Assembly: GCA_037444165.1 (NCBI GenBank)
Contig: JBBIMX010000022.1
Span: 1 to 35,366 of the forward strand
Reading direction: 5' to 3'
Source of the DNA: CALIBK01 sp037444165
GTDB taxonomy: Bacteria; Desulfobacterota; BSN033; UBA1163
DNA: 35,366 bases
Below, in pieces: positions 24,366 through 32,007 of this stretch (its first letter is position 1; each line of letters starts with the position of its first letter). The notes beneath the pieces were generated by a model. That model did not search any database and was not told where the DNA came from. It saw only the letters and a list, made by a program, of their open reading frames with translations. Made by a program: the position numbers and the translations under genes.

Positions 24366-25406
24366 TCAGACGAACTTGATCGCCTTGAGACGATCTCCCT
24401 CCCAGAGGAATTGTCGTCTTTTTCTTTTCAAATAGGTTTTTCCCTCTTGGAGAATAGCCCCGACTAAAAGAGGAAGGGCGATGGTGGCATCCATATACAC
24501 GACGGCATAGGAAGACCCCTTCTCAATTTTTCCCCAAGACTTTGCCTCCTCAAATGTGCATCCAGAGAGCCCTCCCCATTTGGGATCATCCGTGGTGATC
24601 TGAAAGGCAAATCGATGGCCACTCTCTTTTTGGAAGAGAAGCTCGTTGACAGGTCCCAGTTGTTGAATATAGTTCTTAGGAACCCCTCCCCCGATATAGA
24701 TCGCCCCTGTCACGATTGCCGCCTTCTTCAGCTGGGCGATTTCGAAACTGTCTCGAATCTGGTCAATAATCAATCCCTCCGAAGGCTCCTTCTTTTGACC
24801 ATGAAGGAAGGTGAGGCCGATCCCGATGGAACTATCGCTTAGGGCTGGGATAAAGATAGGGACTCCATAATGGGAAGCTGTTTTTAGAATCGATTCCTCA
24901 TCCTTGAGCTGTCTCCCCAGGGCTTCAAGATATCTCCTCGAAGAGACGACCCTTTCTTCTAAGGTCTCTGGAACCTTAGAAAGGAGATAAATCACTTTAT
25001 TGATTTCCTGATCGTCCATTAAAGCGTCATAGACCCGAACGATTCGTTGTTCCCGAAGGGCATCATCATCCATCTCTTCTGAACCTACATAATGTCGGTA
25101 GCCAAAACTTTCAAAGAGATCGTGGAAGATATTGGCCCCCGTGGAGACAATCACATCGACCAACCTCATCTCGATCATCCGCCGAATCACCCTTCGCATC
25201 CCACCTGGAATCATGGCTCCGGATAAACCAAGAAATATGAGACATCGAGGATGATTCAGCATCTTTCTAAAAACCTCAAAACATCGGTAAAGATTTCGAC
25301 TCTGAAATGAGGTGTGTTGAAAGGCCTGAACCAAATCATAGAGAGTCGTCGTTTTTTGGGGGTCCAGAGGTTTAATGGGATGTCTTAAAAATTGGGATTT
25401 TCTCAT
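24366..25406 (-). CDS. deoxyhypusine-synthase-like protein
   Basis: 346 aa. It belongs to the deoxyhypusine synthase family: SGAMIPGGMRRVIRRMIE and STGANIFHDL near the N-terminal third, the active-site lysine context GGGVPKNYIQQ (Lys244) and SGCTFEEAKSWGKI toward the C-terminus. The eukaryotic and archaeal enzyme modifies eIF5A with spermidine. Bacteria lack eIF5A, so bacterial members probably make homospermidine or a related polyamine; the substrate here is unknown. The ATG at 25406 has GGAAGG eight nt upstream and matches family N-termini, better than the ATG at 25427. It is divergent from ino1. Confidence 0.87.
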   Translation of the reverse strand: MRKSQFLRHPIKPLDPQKTTTLYDLVQAFQHTSFQSRNLYRCFEVFRKMLNHPRCLIFLGLSGAMIPGGMRRVIRRMIEMRLVDVIVSTGANIFHDLFESFGYRHYVGSEEMDDDALREQRIVRVYDALMDDQEINKVIYLLSKVPETLEERVVSSRRYLEALGRQLKDEESILKTASHYGVPIFIPALSDSSIGIGLTFLHGQKKEPSEGLIIDQIRDSFEIAQLKKAAIVTGAIYIGGGVPKNYIQQLGPVNELLFQKESGHRFAFQITTDDPKWGGLSGCTFEEAKSWGKIEKGSSYAVVYMDATIALPLLVGAILQEGKTYLKRKRRQFLWEGDRLKAIKFV

Positions 25407-25438
25407 CCTTCTATCCTTCCATTCCATTTTTTGCGGAA

Positions 25439-25465
25439 ATTATCAGATAAATTTCAAGAAGTCAA
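25439..25465 (-). promoter_or_regulatory. candidate promoter of the deoxyhypusine-synthase-like gene
   Basis: On the minus strand TTGACT (25465-25460) and GATAAT (25444-25439), 15-nt spacer. The intergenic region is shared with the divergent ino1. Confidence 0.35.
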
Positions 25466-25493
25466 GAGTAAGGAATTTCTGAACTTAAAATTC

Positions 25494-25520
25494 TTGACAA
25501 TTGGGGTGAAATAAGATAGT
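25494..25520 (+). promoter_or_regulatory. candidate promoter of ino1
   Basis: A perfect TTGACA (25494-25499) is followed by GATAGT (25515-25520) after 15 nt. The -10 box matches four of six positions and the spacing is short. Confidence 0.35.
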
Positions 25521-25567
25521 TATTCAAAATTGAAAACTTAAGAATTTATCTACGAGAGAGAGTTCTT

Positions 25568-26680
25568 ATGAAAAAGAATTCTATTCGAATCGGGATTGTA
25601 GGGGTAGGCAATTGTGCCAGTGCTTTGATCCAAGGGATTGAATTCTATAGGGATCTAAGTCGACGAAACCCCAGATTTGAACCCCTCGGATTGATGCATT
25701 TGGATATTGGTGGCTATAAACCCTGGGATATTGAAGTGGGAGCAGCCTTTGATATTGATAAAAGAAAGGTCGGAAAATCACTTCGAGAGGCGATCTTTGC
25801 CAAACCCAATTGCACTAAAGTGTTCTTTTCAAATTTCAACGATTCAGGGGTCAAAGTGTCGATGGGGGAGATTTTGGATGGGGTTTCTGAACATATGAAG
25901 GATTACCCCGAAGATCGAACCTTTGTCATCGCCAATGAAAAACCTTGTAATGTGGAGAAGGTTCTTAAAGAATCCGGTGTCGAAATCCTTCTCAACTATC
26001 TTCCAGTGGGATCGGATCTGGCAACCCAATTCTATGCAGAGGCCTGTTTGAATACGGGGGTAAGCTTCATCAACTGCATTCCCAGCTTTATCGTCTCGGA
26101 TCCTCAATGGGCCAGACGATTTGAAGAAAAGGGAATTCCAGCGATCGGGGACGATGTAAAATCTCAATTGGGAGCCACGATCATCCATCGGGTCCTAGTA
26201 AAACTTTTTGAAGATCGAGGAGTCAAACTCGACCGAACTTATCAGATCAATACGGGGGGCAATACGGATTTTCTCAATATGCTCAATCGGGATCGTTTGA
26301 AGAATAAACGGATTTCCAAAACAGAAGCGATTCAGTCTCAATTGGGGATCCCCTTAGAGCCAGAAAATATCCACATCGGTCCTTCGGACTATGTCCCATG
26401 GCAGAACGATAATAAGGTCTGTTTCCTCCGAATGGAGGGGAGAGGTTTCGGGGAAGTTCCATTGAATTTAGAGATGAGACTCTCGGTAGAAGACTCTCCT
26501 AATAGTGGCGGAATTACGATCGATGCCATTCGCTGCTGTAAACTTGCCAGAAATAGGGGGATTGGAGGCCCTCTCATCTCTATTTCGGCCTATGCCATGA
26601 AACATCCTCTGATTCAGATTCCGGACAATCAGGCAAAGGAGATGGTGGAGGAGTTTATTGAAGGGAAGAGGGAGAGATAA
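25568..26680 (+). CDS. ino1: myo-inositol-1-phosphate synthase
   Basis: 370 aa. It converts glucose 6-phosphate to L-myo-inositol 1-phosphate by an internal NAD redox cycle, the first step toward inositol lipids or inositol-based solutes. It has the Rossmann motif GIVGVGNCASAL (residues 9-20), then ANEKPCNVEKV, NYLPVGSDLA, NCIPSFI, GDDVKSQLGATI and NTGGNTDFLNML, all typical of the archaeal/bacterial type. GAGAGAG lies before the ATG. Its 3' end overlaps the convergent peptidase gene by 26 nt. Confidence 0.95.
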   Translation: MKKNSIRIGIVGVGNCASALIQGIEFYRDLSRRNPRFEPLGLMHLDIGGYKPWDIEVGAAFDIDKRKVGKSLREAIFAKPNCTKVFFSNFNDSGVKVSMGEILDGVSEHMKDYPEDRTFVIANEKPCNVEKVLKESGVEILLNYLPVGSDLATQFYAEACLNTGVSFINCIPSFIVSDPQWARRFEEKGIPAIGDDVKSQLGATIIHRVLVKLFEDRGVKLDRTYQINTGGNTDFLNMLNRDRLKNKRISKTEAIQSQLGIPLEPENIHIGPSDYVPWQNDNKVCFLRMEGRGFGEVPLNLEMRLSVEDSPNSGGITIDAIRCCKLARNRGIGGPLISISAYAMKHPLIQIPDNQAKEMVEEFIEGKRER

Positions 26681-27770
26681 TTTTTCGCTCTTTCATCCAC
26701 CTTTCCAAATAGAGCCCGGGTTTCTCACCTGAACGCTTCACCTCTTCAAAAAAGTGGATCAATTTTTTCATCTCTCTCCCAAGAGATTCGTAAAGGATTT
26801 CAAACCGATCCATCCGATAGAGATATCGTCGATGAGCAAGGATGACTGCATTGTTGATCCTTCGCCGGTCGAGGTCTCGATAACCCTCCGTGCGGAATCG
26901 ATCTTTCATTTCTCTAAGGCGGTTTTGAATGAAACGGAAGACCTCTTCCCTCTTTTCCAATTTCTCCTCCCTGGAAAGGGGCTGCGCATAGAAATTGGAT
27001 AAATGTTCGTAAGCCTGCTCGATCCAATCCGAAAACAGCAGATCGTCATGTTGATAATCCTTGGCCAGGCTTAATTCTTTGGATGACGCTCCAAATTTCT
27101 CCTTCAGGAATTCAATGGTTCCTTGATTTCCGATAAAGGTGGCCAATTGCTCATTAAAATCGGTCTCTCCTTTGAAGTAGATCGTTCCGTGGGCCATTTC
27201 GTGAAGAATAATATTGGTCAATGTAGGTAGGTCACAATGAAGCATGGTTGAAAAAATGGGATCTTTCAACCATCCTAACGTACTATAGGCGCTAACTACC
27301 TGGACATAGGTATCCAACCCCTTTCGTTCAAGAAAGCGTTTTTCCTTTATCACCCCTTCGAGGGTAAAGAAACCTTTATAGGTCACCTCTCCAATGATTG
27401 GGAAATGCCAATAATAGGGAAGAAGACGGTCCTTTTCGCTGGCTGTAATAATATAGAGGGGAGGCCTTTTCGCCTCATAAAATTTAGTATAATTTTTACT
27501 CCTCTTTAAACCCAATCGTTTCTCTCCAAAACGCTTTACCTCCTGAATAAAAAGAATCCTCTCTTTCTCCACCTCCCCGAGATCCTCTCTTTGAAGGGCC
27601 TCTTCAATCGGAACACTTTGAAAGGTGATAAAGGATTGATGCCATCCCAGGTGGGATAAATAGAGAAGATTTCCACACCCGGCGAGAGGAAGAAAAAGAA
27701 TAAAAGGGGAAATCCGCTTCAGAATGGGCTTCCAAATTCTTTCTGAAAGAGCCATAGGAGTGTGGTCCAT
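26655..27770 (-). CDS. lipoprotein zinc aminopeptidase-like protein (PF10023 type)
   Basis: 371 aa. An N-terminal hydrophobic segment ends in lipobox LAGC (Cys32), so the mature protein is probably membrane-anchored facing the periplasm. A zinc-protease motif HEMAH (His190, Glu191, His194) is followed by FNE (Glu207) as likely third ligand. WHFPIIGEVTYKGFF and SAYSTLGWLKDP match the predicted aminopeptidase family PF10023, whose substrate is not known. It starts 8 nt after the TRAP permease stop without a clear ribosome site, so coupling is likely. It is convergent with ino1 and overlaps its end. Confidence 0.85.
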   Translation of the reverse strand: MDHTPMALSERIWKPILKRISPFILFLPLAGCGNLLYLSHLGWHQSFITFQSVPIEEALQREDLGEVEKERILFIQEVKRFGEKRLGLKRSKNYTKFYEAKRPPLYIITASEKDRLLPYYWHFPIIGEVTYKGFFTLEGVIKEKRFLERKGLDTYVQVVSAYSTLGWLKDPIFSTMLHCDLPTLTNIILHEMAHGTIYFKGETDFNEQLATFIGNQGTIEFLKEKFGASSKELSLAKDYQHDDLLFSDWIEQAYEHLSNFYAQPLSREEKLEKREEVFRFIQNRLREMKDRFRTEGYRDLDRRRINNAVILAHRRYLYRMDRFEILYESLGREMKKLIHFFEEVKRSGEKPGLYLERWMKERKIISPSSLQ

Positions 27771-27778
27771 TAGAACGA

Positions 27779-29740
27779 TTAAAAGAGATGGGTTTCTTCT
27801 TCTCGCCTTAATTTCTGGAGCAGAATGACCGCTCCCATCAAACCGAACCCGACGAGATCGTAAAGGGGGATAGGGTAGACCAACAGGAGTCCTGCAAGGA
27901 TAAGCATGATTCTCTCGTTAAGGGTCGTTTTCTTAAAAAACCAATTCTCCACCCCTCCAGCAAGGGCTGCAATTCCAAAAAAGGCAGTGATCGTCGTCCA
28001 AATGACATCGGTGACCGGTCCTTTTAAAAGAATTCCAACTCCTTTGGGGTCGAGGGTAAACATGAAGGGGACAATAAAGGCGGGAAGGGTATATTTCCAG
28101 GCATACATCGTAGTCCGATAGGGATTTCCTTTGGTCAAGGCAGCCGCAGCAAAACAGGAGAGCGCAGTGGGAGGAGACACCTCTGAAAGAATCGCATAGT
28201 AAAATACGAACATATGGGCGGCATAATCAGGAACCCCTAACTGGATGAGGGCAGGAGCGGCAATGACGACCGCAATAATGTAAGAGGCCGTAACGGGAAC
28301 AGCCAATCCAATGACCCAAACAATGATCGCTGTATAGATGGCTGTGAGTAAAATACTTCCACCGGCATAGGCAATGATAATGGAACTAAACTTGAGACCC
28401 AAACCGGTGAGCGTCACCACCCCAACGATGATTCCAGCCGCCGCACAGGTTGAAGCCACGCTGAGTACTCCAATGGAACCTCCCCTCAAGGCCTTTATCA
28501 GTTTTGGAGGAACCAGGGCAGTATCTTTCCTTATAAAGCTCACCAAAAATGAAATGACCGTTGCCCAGAAAACCGCCATAATCGGTGAGAACCCTACAAT
28601 CATAATCACCACGATGGCAATGAGAGAAGTAAAATGAAATCCGTAGAGCTTGGTAAGCTCCCATAGATTGTAGGTTTGATCAAAAGCCACCTCTTTGACT
28701 CCGAATTTCTTGGCGTCGAGTTCAACCATCAAAAAGATGGACCAGTAATACAGGCAGGTGGGAATAGACGCCATAATGATCACATCAAGATAGGAGATCT
28801 TTAAAAACTCTGCGATGAGAAATGCCGCTGCTCCAAGAACCGGAGGAGAGAGAATAGCTCCGATCCCTCCCGCTGAAAGAAGACCTCCCGCTGCATCTTT
28901 ACTATATCCTGCCTTGGCCAGCATAGGATAGGCCACCGATCCCAAGGTCACGGTCGTGGCCACGCCACTCCCAGAAGGGCCTCCAAGGAGAAAGGAGGCC
29001 AGAGTGACGGTGCGTCCTGCACCGGTTGGCTTTCCTCCCATAGCAGCAAAGGAAAAATCGATGAAAAATTTTCCTGCCCCAGAGACTTCGAGAAAGGCCC
29101 CGTAAATGGTAAAAAGAATAATAAAAGTGGAAGAAACATCGATAGGGACACCGAAGATTCCTTCCAGGGTCATATACATATGTCCAACCAGACGGCCAAC
29201 GTCATACCCTCGATGGGTCCATGGCTTTGGAAGATATGGACCGATAAAGGCATAGATGATGAAAGCGATGACCACAGCAGGCATAATCCAGCCTGTCGTT
29301 CTCCGGGTCGCCTCTAAGACCAAGAGGATCAAAATGACCCCAAATAAAATATCCCATGAATTTGGGACGACCGAACGATAGATAAAGGCATCAAAGTCAA
29401 CCAGCATATAGACAATCACCACTATCCCGAGAATCGAAAGAATCCAATCATACCAGAGGATGCGATTCTTAAATCGCTTAAAGGAGGGAAAAACGAGAAA
29501 GGATAGGAAAAGGACGAACATGACATGGATGCCTCTTAGGACCTGAGTCATGATGACCCCAATGGCTGCGTAGAGATGGATGAGGGACATCCCCACAGCC
29601 ACAGTGGTGATGAAGAGGTCGGTCTTACCCGAGAATCTCCGGGAGGGGCCCTCTTCCTCCTCGATATACTTTTCTGCCTCTTTTAAGGCCTCTTCTGTAA
29701 TCAATTCCTCTTTTATTTCTCGGTCTCCCTCTTTTGCCAT
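27779..29740 (-). CDS. TRAP transporter fused DctQ-DctM permease
   Basis: 653 aa. Small and large TRAP membrane subunits are fused in one chain (4TM/12TM type), as is usual for systems using TAXI binding proteins. About residues 50-180 correspond to DctQ; DctM motifs follow, such as FGVPIDVSSTFIILFTIYGA, GGPSGSGVATTVTLG and LSPPVLGAAAFLIAEFL. It transports the ligand of the upstream TAXI protein, probably a carboxylate. GGAG precedes the ATG. A 12-bp terminator-like hairpin lies between it and the binding-protein gene. Confidence 0.94.
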   Translation of the reverse strand: MAKEGDREIKEELITEEALKEAEKYIEEEEGPSRRFSGKTDLFITTVAVGMSLIHLYAAIGVIMTQVLRGIHVMFVLFLSFLVFPSFKRFKNRILWYDWILSILGIVVIVYMLVDFDAFIYRSVVPNSWDILFGVILILLVLEATRRTTGWIMPAVVIAFIIYAFIGPYLPKPWTHRGYDVGRLVGHMYMTLEGIFGVPIDVSSTFIILFTIYGAFLEVSGAGKFFIDFSFAAMGGKPTGAGRTVTLASFLLGGPSGSGVATTVTLGSVAYPMLAKAGYSKDAAGGLLSAGGIGAILSPPVLGAAAFLIAEFLKISYLDVIIMASIPTCLYYWSIFLMVELDAKKFGVKEVAFDQTYNLWELTKLYGFHFTSLIAIVVIMIVGFSPIMAVFWATVISFLVSFIRKDTALVPPKLIKALRGGSIGVLSVASTCAAAGIIVGVVTLTGLGLKFSSIIIAYAGGSILLTAIYTAIIVWVIGLAVPVTASYIIAVVIAAPALIQLGVPDYAAHMFVFYYAILSEVSPPTALSCFAAAALTKGNPYRTTMYAWKYTLPAFIVPFMFTLDPKGVGILLKGPVTDVIWTTITAFFGIAALAGGVENWFFKKTTLNERIMLILAGLLLVYPIPLYDLVGFGLMGAVILLQKLRREEETHLF

Positions 29741-29776
29741 CCTCTACTCCGTCTTCATGGATTCTATCAAAGAAAA

Positions 29777-29820
29777 ACCCCTCCTCCATGATCAGAATCC
29801 TTCTCTGGTGGAGGAGGGGT
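29777..29820 (-). terminator. terminator-like hairpin after the TAXI gene
   Basis: A perfect 12-bp stem ACCCCTCCTCCA (29777-29788) / TGGAGGAGGGGT (29809-29820). On the transcribed strand the stem is followed by TTTTCTTT. It should terminate part of the transcription between the binding protein and the permease. Confidence 0.75.
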
Positions 29821-29838
29821 CATCTCTTCTTCTACCTT

Positions 29839-30804
29839 TTATTTTACTTTAACTCCCTTCTCTGTAAAATAGCGAACCGCTCCTGGATGAAATGGAATGG
29901 GTGAAGCCCCAGTAGGTTGATACTCGAGGGAAAGCCATCTAGCCTCCCGATGAACATTGACCAATTCAGGCTTATGATCAAAGAGAGTTTTCACCACATC
30001 ATAGACTACATCCCCCTTCATCTCTTCATGACACACCAAGATATTCCATATCACAGCGATCTCCACATCGGTTTCTTGTCCTGGGTAAGTCTTTGCAGGA
30101 ATCACCCCTTTCACATAGAGAGGTCCATATTTTTCCCTCATTTTAGGGATGGCATCTCCGTGGCCAATTAGTTTAATTTTAATACCAGGAGTCGCAGCAA
30201 GATCGGTAACCGATGCCGTAGGTAGCCCTCCATCCCAGAAATAAGCATCAATCTTTCTGTCTTTAAGGGCCCCCGCAGATTCAGAAGCCCCCAATTTATC
30301 ACGTTTCATATCCTTATCTGGGTCTAATCCATAGGCCTCCAGGACCCTCAAAGCCTTCACCTCTGTCCCGCTCCCTGGAGCTCCTGTGGAAACCCTTTTC
30401 CCTTTCAAGTCTGTCACTTTTTCAATCCCCTTTCCTTCAAGAGTCACAATGTGCATATTGTTTGGATATAAGACCATCGCCGTTCGAAGAGGAATCTTTC
30501 CTTTGAATTTTCCTTTCCCCTGATAGGCATCCCATCCTACATCGGCCATGATAAGAGCCAGGTCTGCTTTTTTTGCTCCTACAAGGAGACAATTATCGAC
30601 TGAGGCAGTGGTCACTTCAGCGGTGGCTTCCAGATAGGGAATATACTTTGAAAGAATATTGGCCATACCCCCACCCATCGGGTAGTAGACCCCTCCTGTT
30701 CCTCCTGTAGCAATGGAGAGTCTAACCGCTTTCTGAGCCCAAAGAGTTGTTCCTGTAAAAATAATAAGTGAAATGGCGATGATTAAAATAAATGATCGTT
30801 TCAT
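29839..30804 (-). CDS. TAXI-family TRAP solute-binding protein
   Basis: 321 aa. This is the periplasmic binding protein of a TAXI-type TRAP system. A Sec signal peptide covers about residues 1-23 (cleavage after LWA). Family motifs are IATGGTGGVYYPMGGGMANIL, GAPGSGTEV and DAYFWDGGLP. AGGAGG seven nt upstream makes the ATG at 30804 the clear start, rather than an ATG 18 nt further up. Known TAXI ligands include glutamate and 2-oxoglutarate; the ligand here is not evident. Confidence 0.94.
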   Translation of the reverse strand: MKRSFILIIAISLIIFTGTTLWAQKAVRLSIATGGTGGVYYPMGGGMANILSKYIPYLEATAEVTTASVDNCLLVGAKKADLALIMADVGWDAYQGKGKFKGKIPLRTAMVLYPNNMHIVTLEGKGIEKVTDLKGKRVSTGAPGSGTEVKALRVLEAYGLDPDKDMKRDKLGASESAGALKDRKIDAYFWDGGLPTASVTDLAATPGIKIKLIGHGDAIPKMREKYGPLYVKGVIPAKTYPGQETDVEIAVIWNILVCHEEMKGDVVYDVVKTLFDHKPELVNVHREARWLSLEYQPTGASPIPFHPGAVRYFTEKGVKVK

Positions 30805-30833
30805 AGCGAACCTCCTAATCATTTTTTGGTAGT

Positions 30834-30862
30834 TTTATATTAAATTAAACCCATTTTGTCAA
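30834..30862 (-). promoter_or_regulatory. strong promoter of the TAXI-TRAP operon
   Basis: On the minus strand TTGACA (30862-30857), 17-nt spacer, TATAAA (30839-30834). It lies between thrC and the TAXI gene, so this operon is independent of the kinase-thrC unit. Confidence 0.75.
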
Positions 30863-30882
30863 ATAAAATTTTAATTTTATGG

Positions 30883-32007
30883 TCATCCATGAGAGATCAA
30901 ATGAAGAACCTTCTCCGAAGCCTTTAAACCGATCCCGGTGAGAGTAGAAAGTACATTCTCCTTTTTCCCTTTCCTTCTGAGATACTTCTTTAATCCCGCT
31001 ATCGTGGCCGCGGAGGTCGGTTCAATAAAGTATCCCCTCCTTCCCATTTCAGCCAAGGATCTTCGAATCTCCTCTTCATGGACCACCAAGATCTCTCCCT
31101 CCGTCTCTCGAATCGCCTCTAAAATTTGCTTCCCACGGATGGGTTCTGCAATGGCAATCCCTTCGGCTACAGTCTCCTCCCTTTTAATCGGAAGGGGCTC
31201 CTCCAATCCTTTTTGAAATGCCTGATAAAGGGGGGCACAGGCGGCCGATTGAATTCCCACTAATTTTGGAATCCTTTTGATTATCCCCTCTTTTCGGAGC
31301 TCTTTAAACCCAATATAGGCCCCCAAAAAAAGCGTCCCGTGACCCACAGGCAAAACTAAGGTATCCGGACACTTCCATCCTAACTGTTCCCACACTTCAA
31401 AAGCGAAGGTCTTTGTCCCATGAAGAAAGTAGGGATTCCAGCAGTGGCTGGCATAATAGATTTGGCGGGCTGCTTCCATGGCCTTGCGGGCCGTTTCTTC
31501 CCGGGAACCTTCAATCTTTCTCAGGACAGCCCCATAAGCTTCAATCTGGGCTAATTTCTCAGGGGAGGTGCTTTGAGGAACAAAAATCTCACACCGAATC
31601 CCTCCCTGGGCGCTGTAGGCTGAAATGGCTGATCCTGCATTTCCGGAAGAATCTTCGACAACCTTCTTGACCCCTAACTCCTTTATTTTACTGACCAAAA
31701 CCGTGGCCCCTCGATCCTTGTAGGACCCTGTCGGGAAAAGAAAGTCGATCTTTAAAAGAACATGCTGACCATCCAACTCTATCTCCATCAATGGAGTGAA
31801 CCCCTCTTTCATGGAGACAATAGCATTCCTTTTTTGGATTGGAATAGCCTCCAGATATCGCCAGAGGGTAGGTTCCCTTTGAATGATCTTCTTGATAGGA
31901 AATTTCGGTTGGAACTCGAGGTCAAGATAGGAACCACATTCGCATCTCCATCTCGTTGAGTCAACAGGGTAGTCACGATGACAGTTTGGGCAGAAGAATC
32001 TTTCCAT
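30883..32007 (-). CDS. thrC: threonine synthase
   Basis: 374 aa. This PLP-dependent beta/gamma-replacement enzyme probably converts O-phosphohomoserine to threonine. An N-terminal zinc ribbon (Cys6, Cys9, Cys22, Cys24) precedes the catalytic domain. The PLP lysine is Lys97 in PTGSYKDRG; SSGNAGSAISAYSA and VGHGTLFLGAY bind substrate and phosphate. Related lyases such as cysteate synthase share this plan, so the exact reaction is inferred. Its ATG overlaps the stop of the histidine kinase gene (TAATG), so the two are coupled. Confidence 0.87.
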   Translation of the reverse strand: MERFFCPNCHRDYPVDSTRWRCECGSYLDLEFQPKFPIKKIIQREPTLWRYLEAIPIQKRNAIVSMKEGFTPLMEIELDGQHVLLKIDFLFPTGSYKDRGATVLVSKIKELGVKKVVEDSSGNAGSAISAYSAQGGIRCEIFVPQSTSPEKLAQIEAYGAVLRKIEGSREETARKAMEAARQIYYASHCWNPYFLHGTKTFAFEVWEQLGWKCPDTLVLPVGHGTLFLGAYIGFKELRKEGIIKRIPKLVGIQSAACAPLYQAFQKGLEEPLPIKREETVAEGIAIAEPIRGKQILEAIRETEGEILVVHEEEIRRSLAEMGRRGYFIEPTSAATIAGLKKYLRRKGKKENVLSTLTGIGLKASEKVLHLISHG

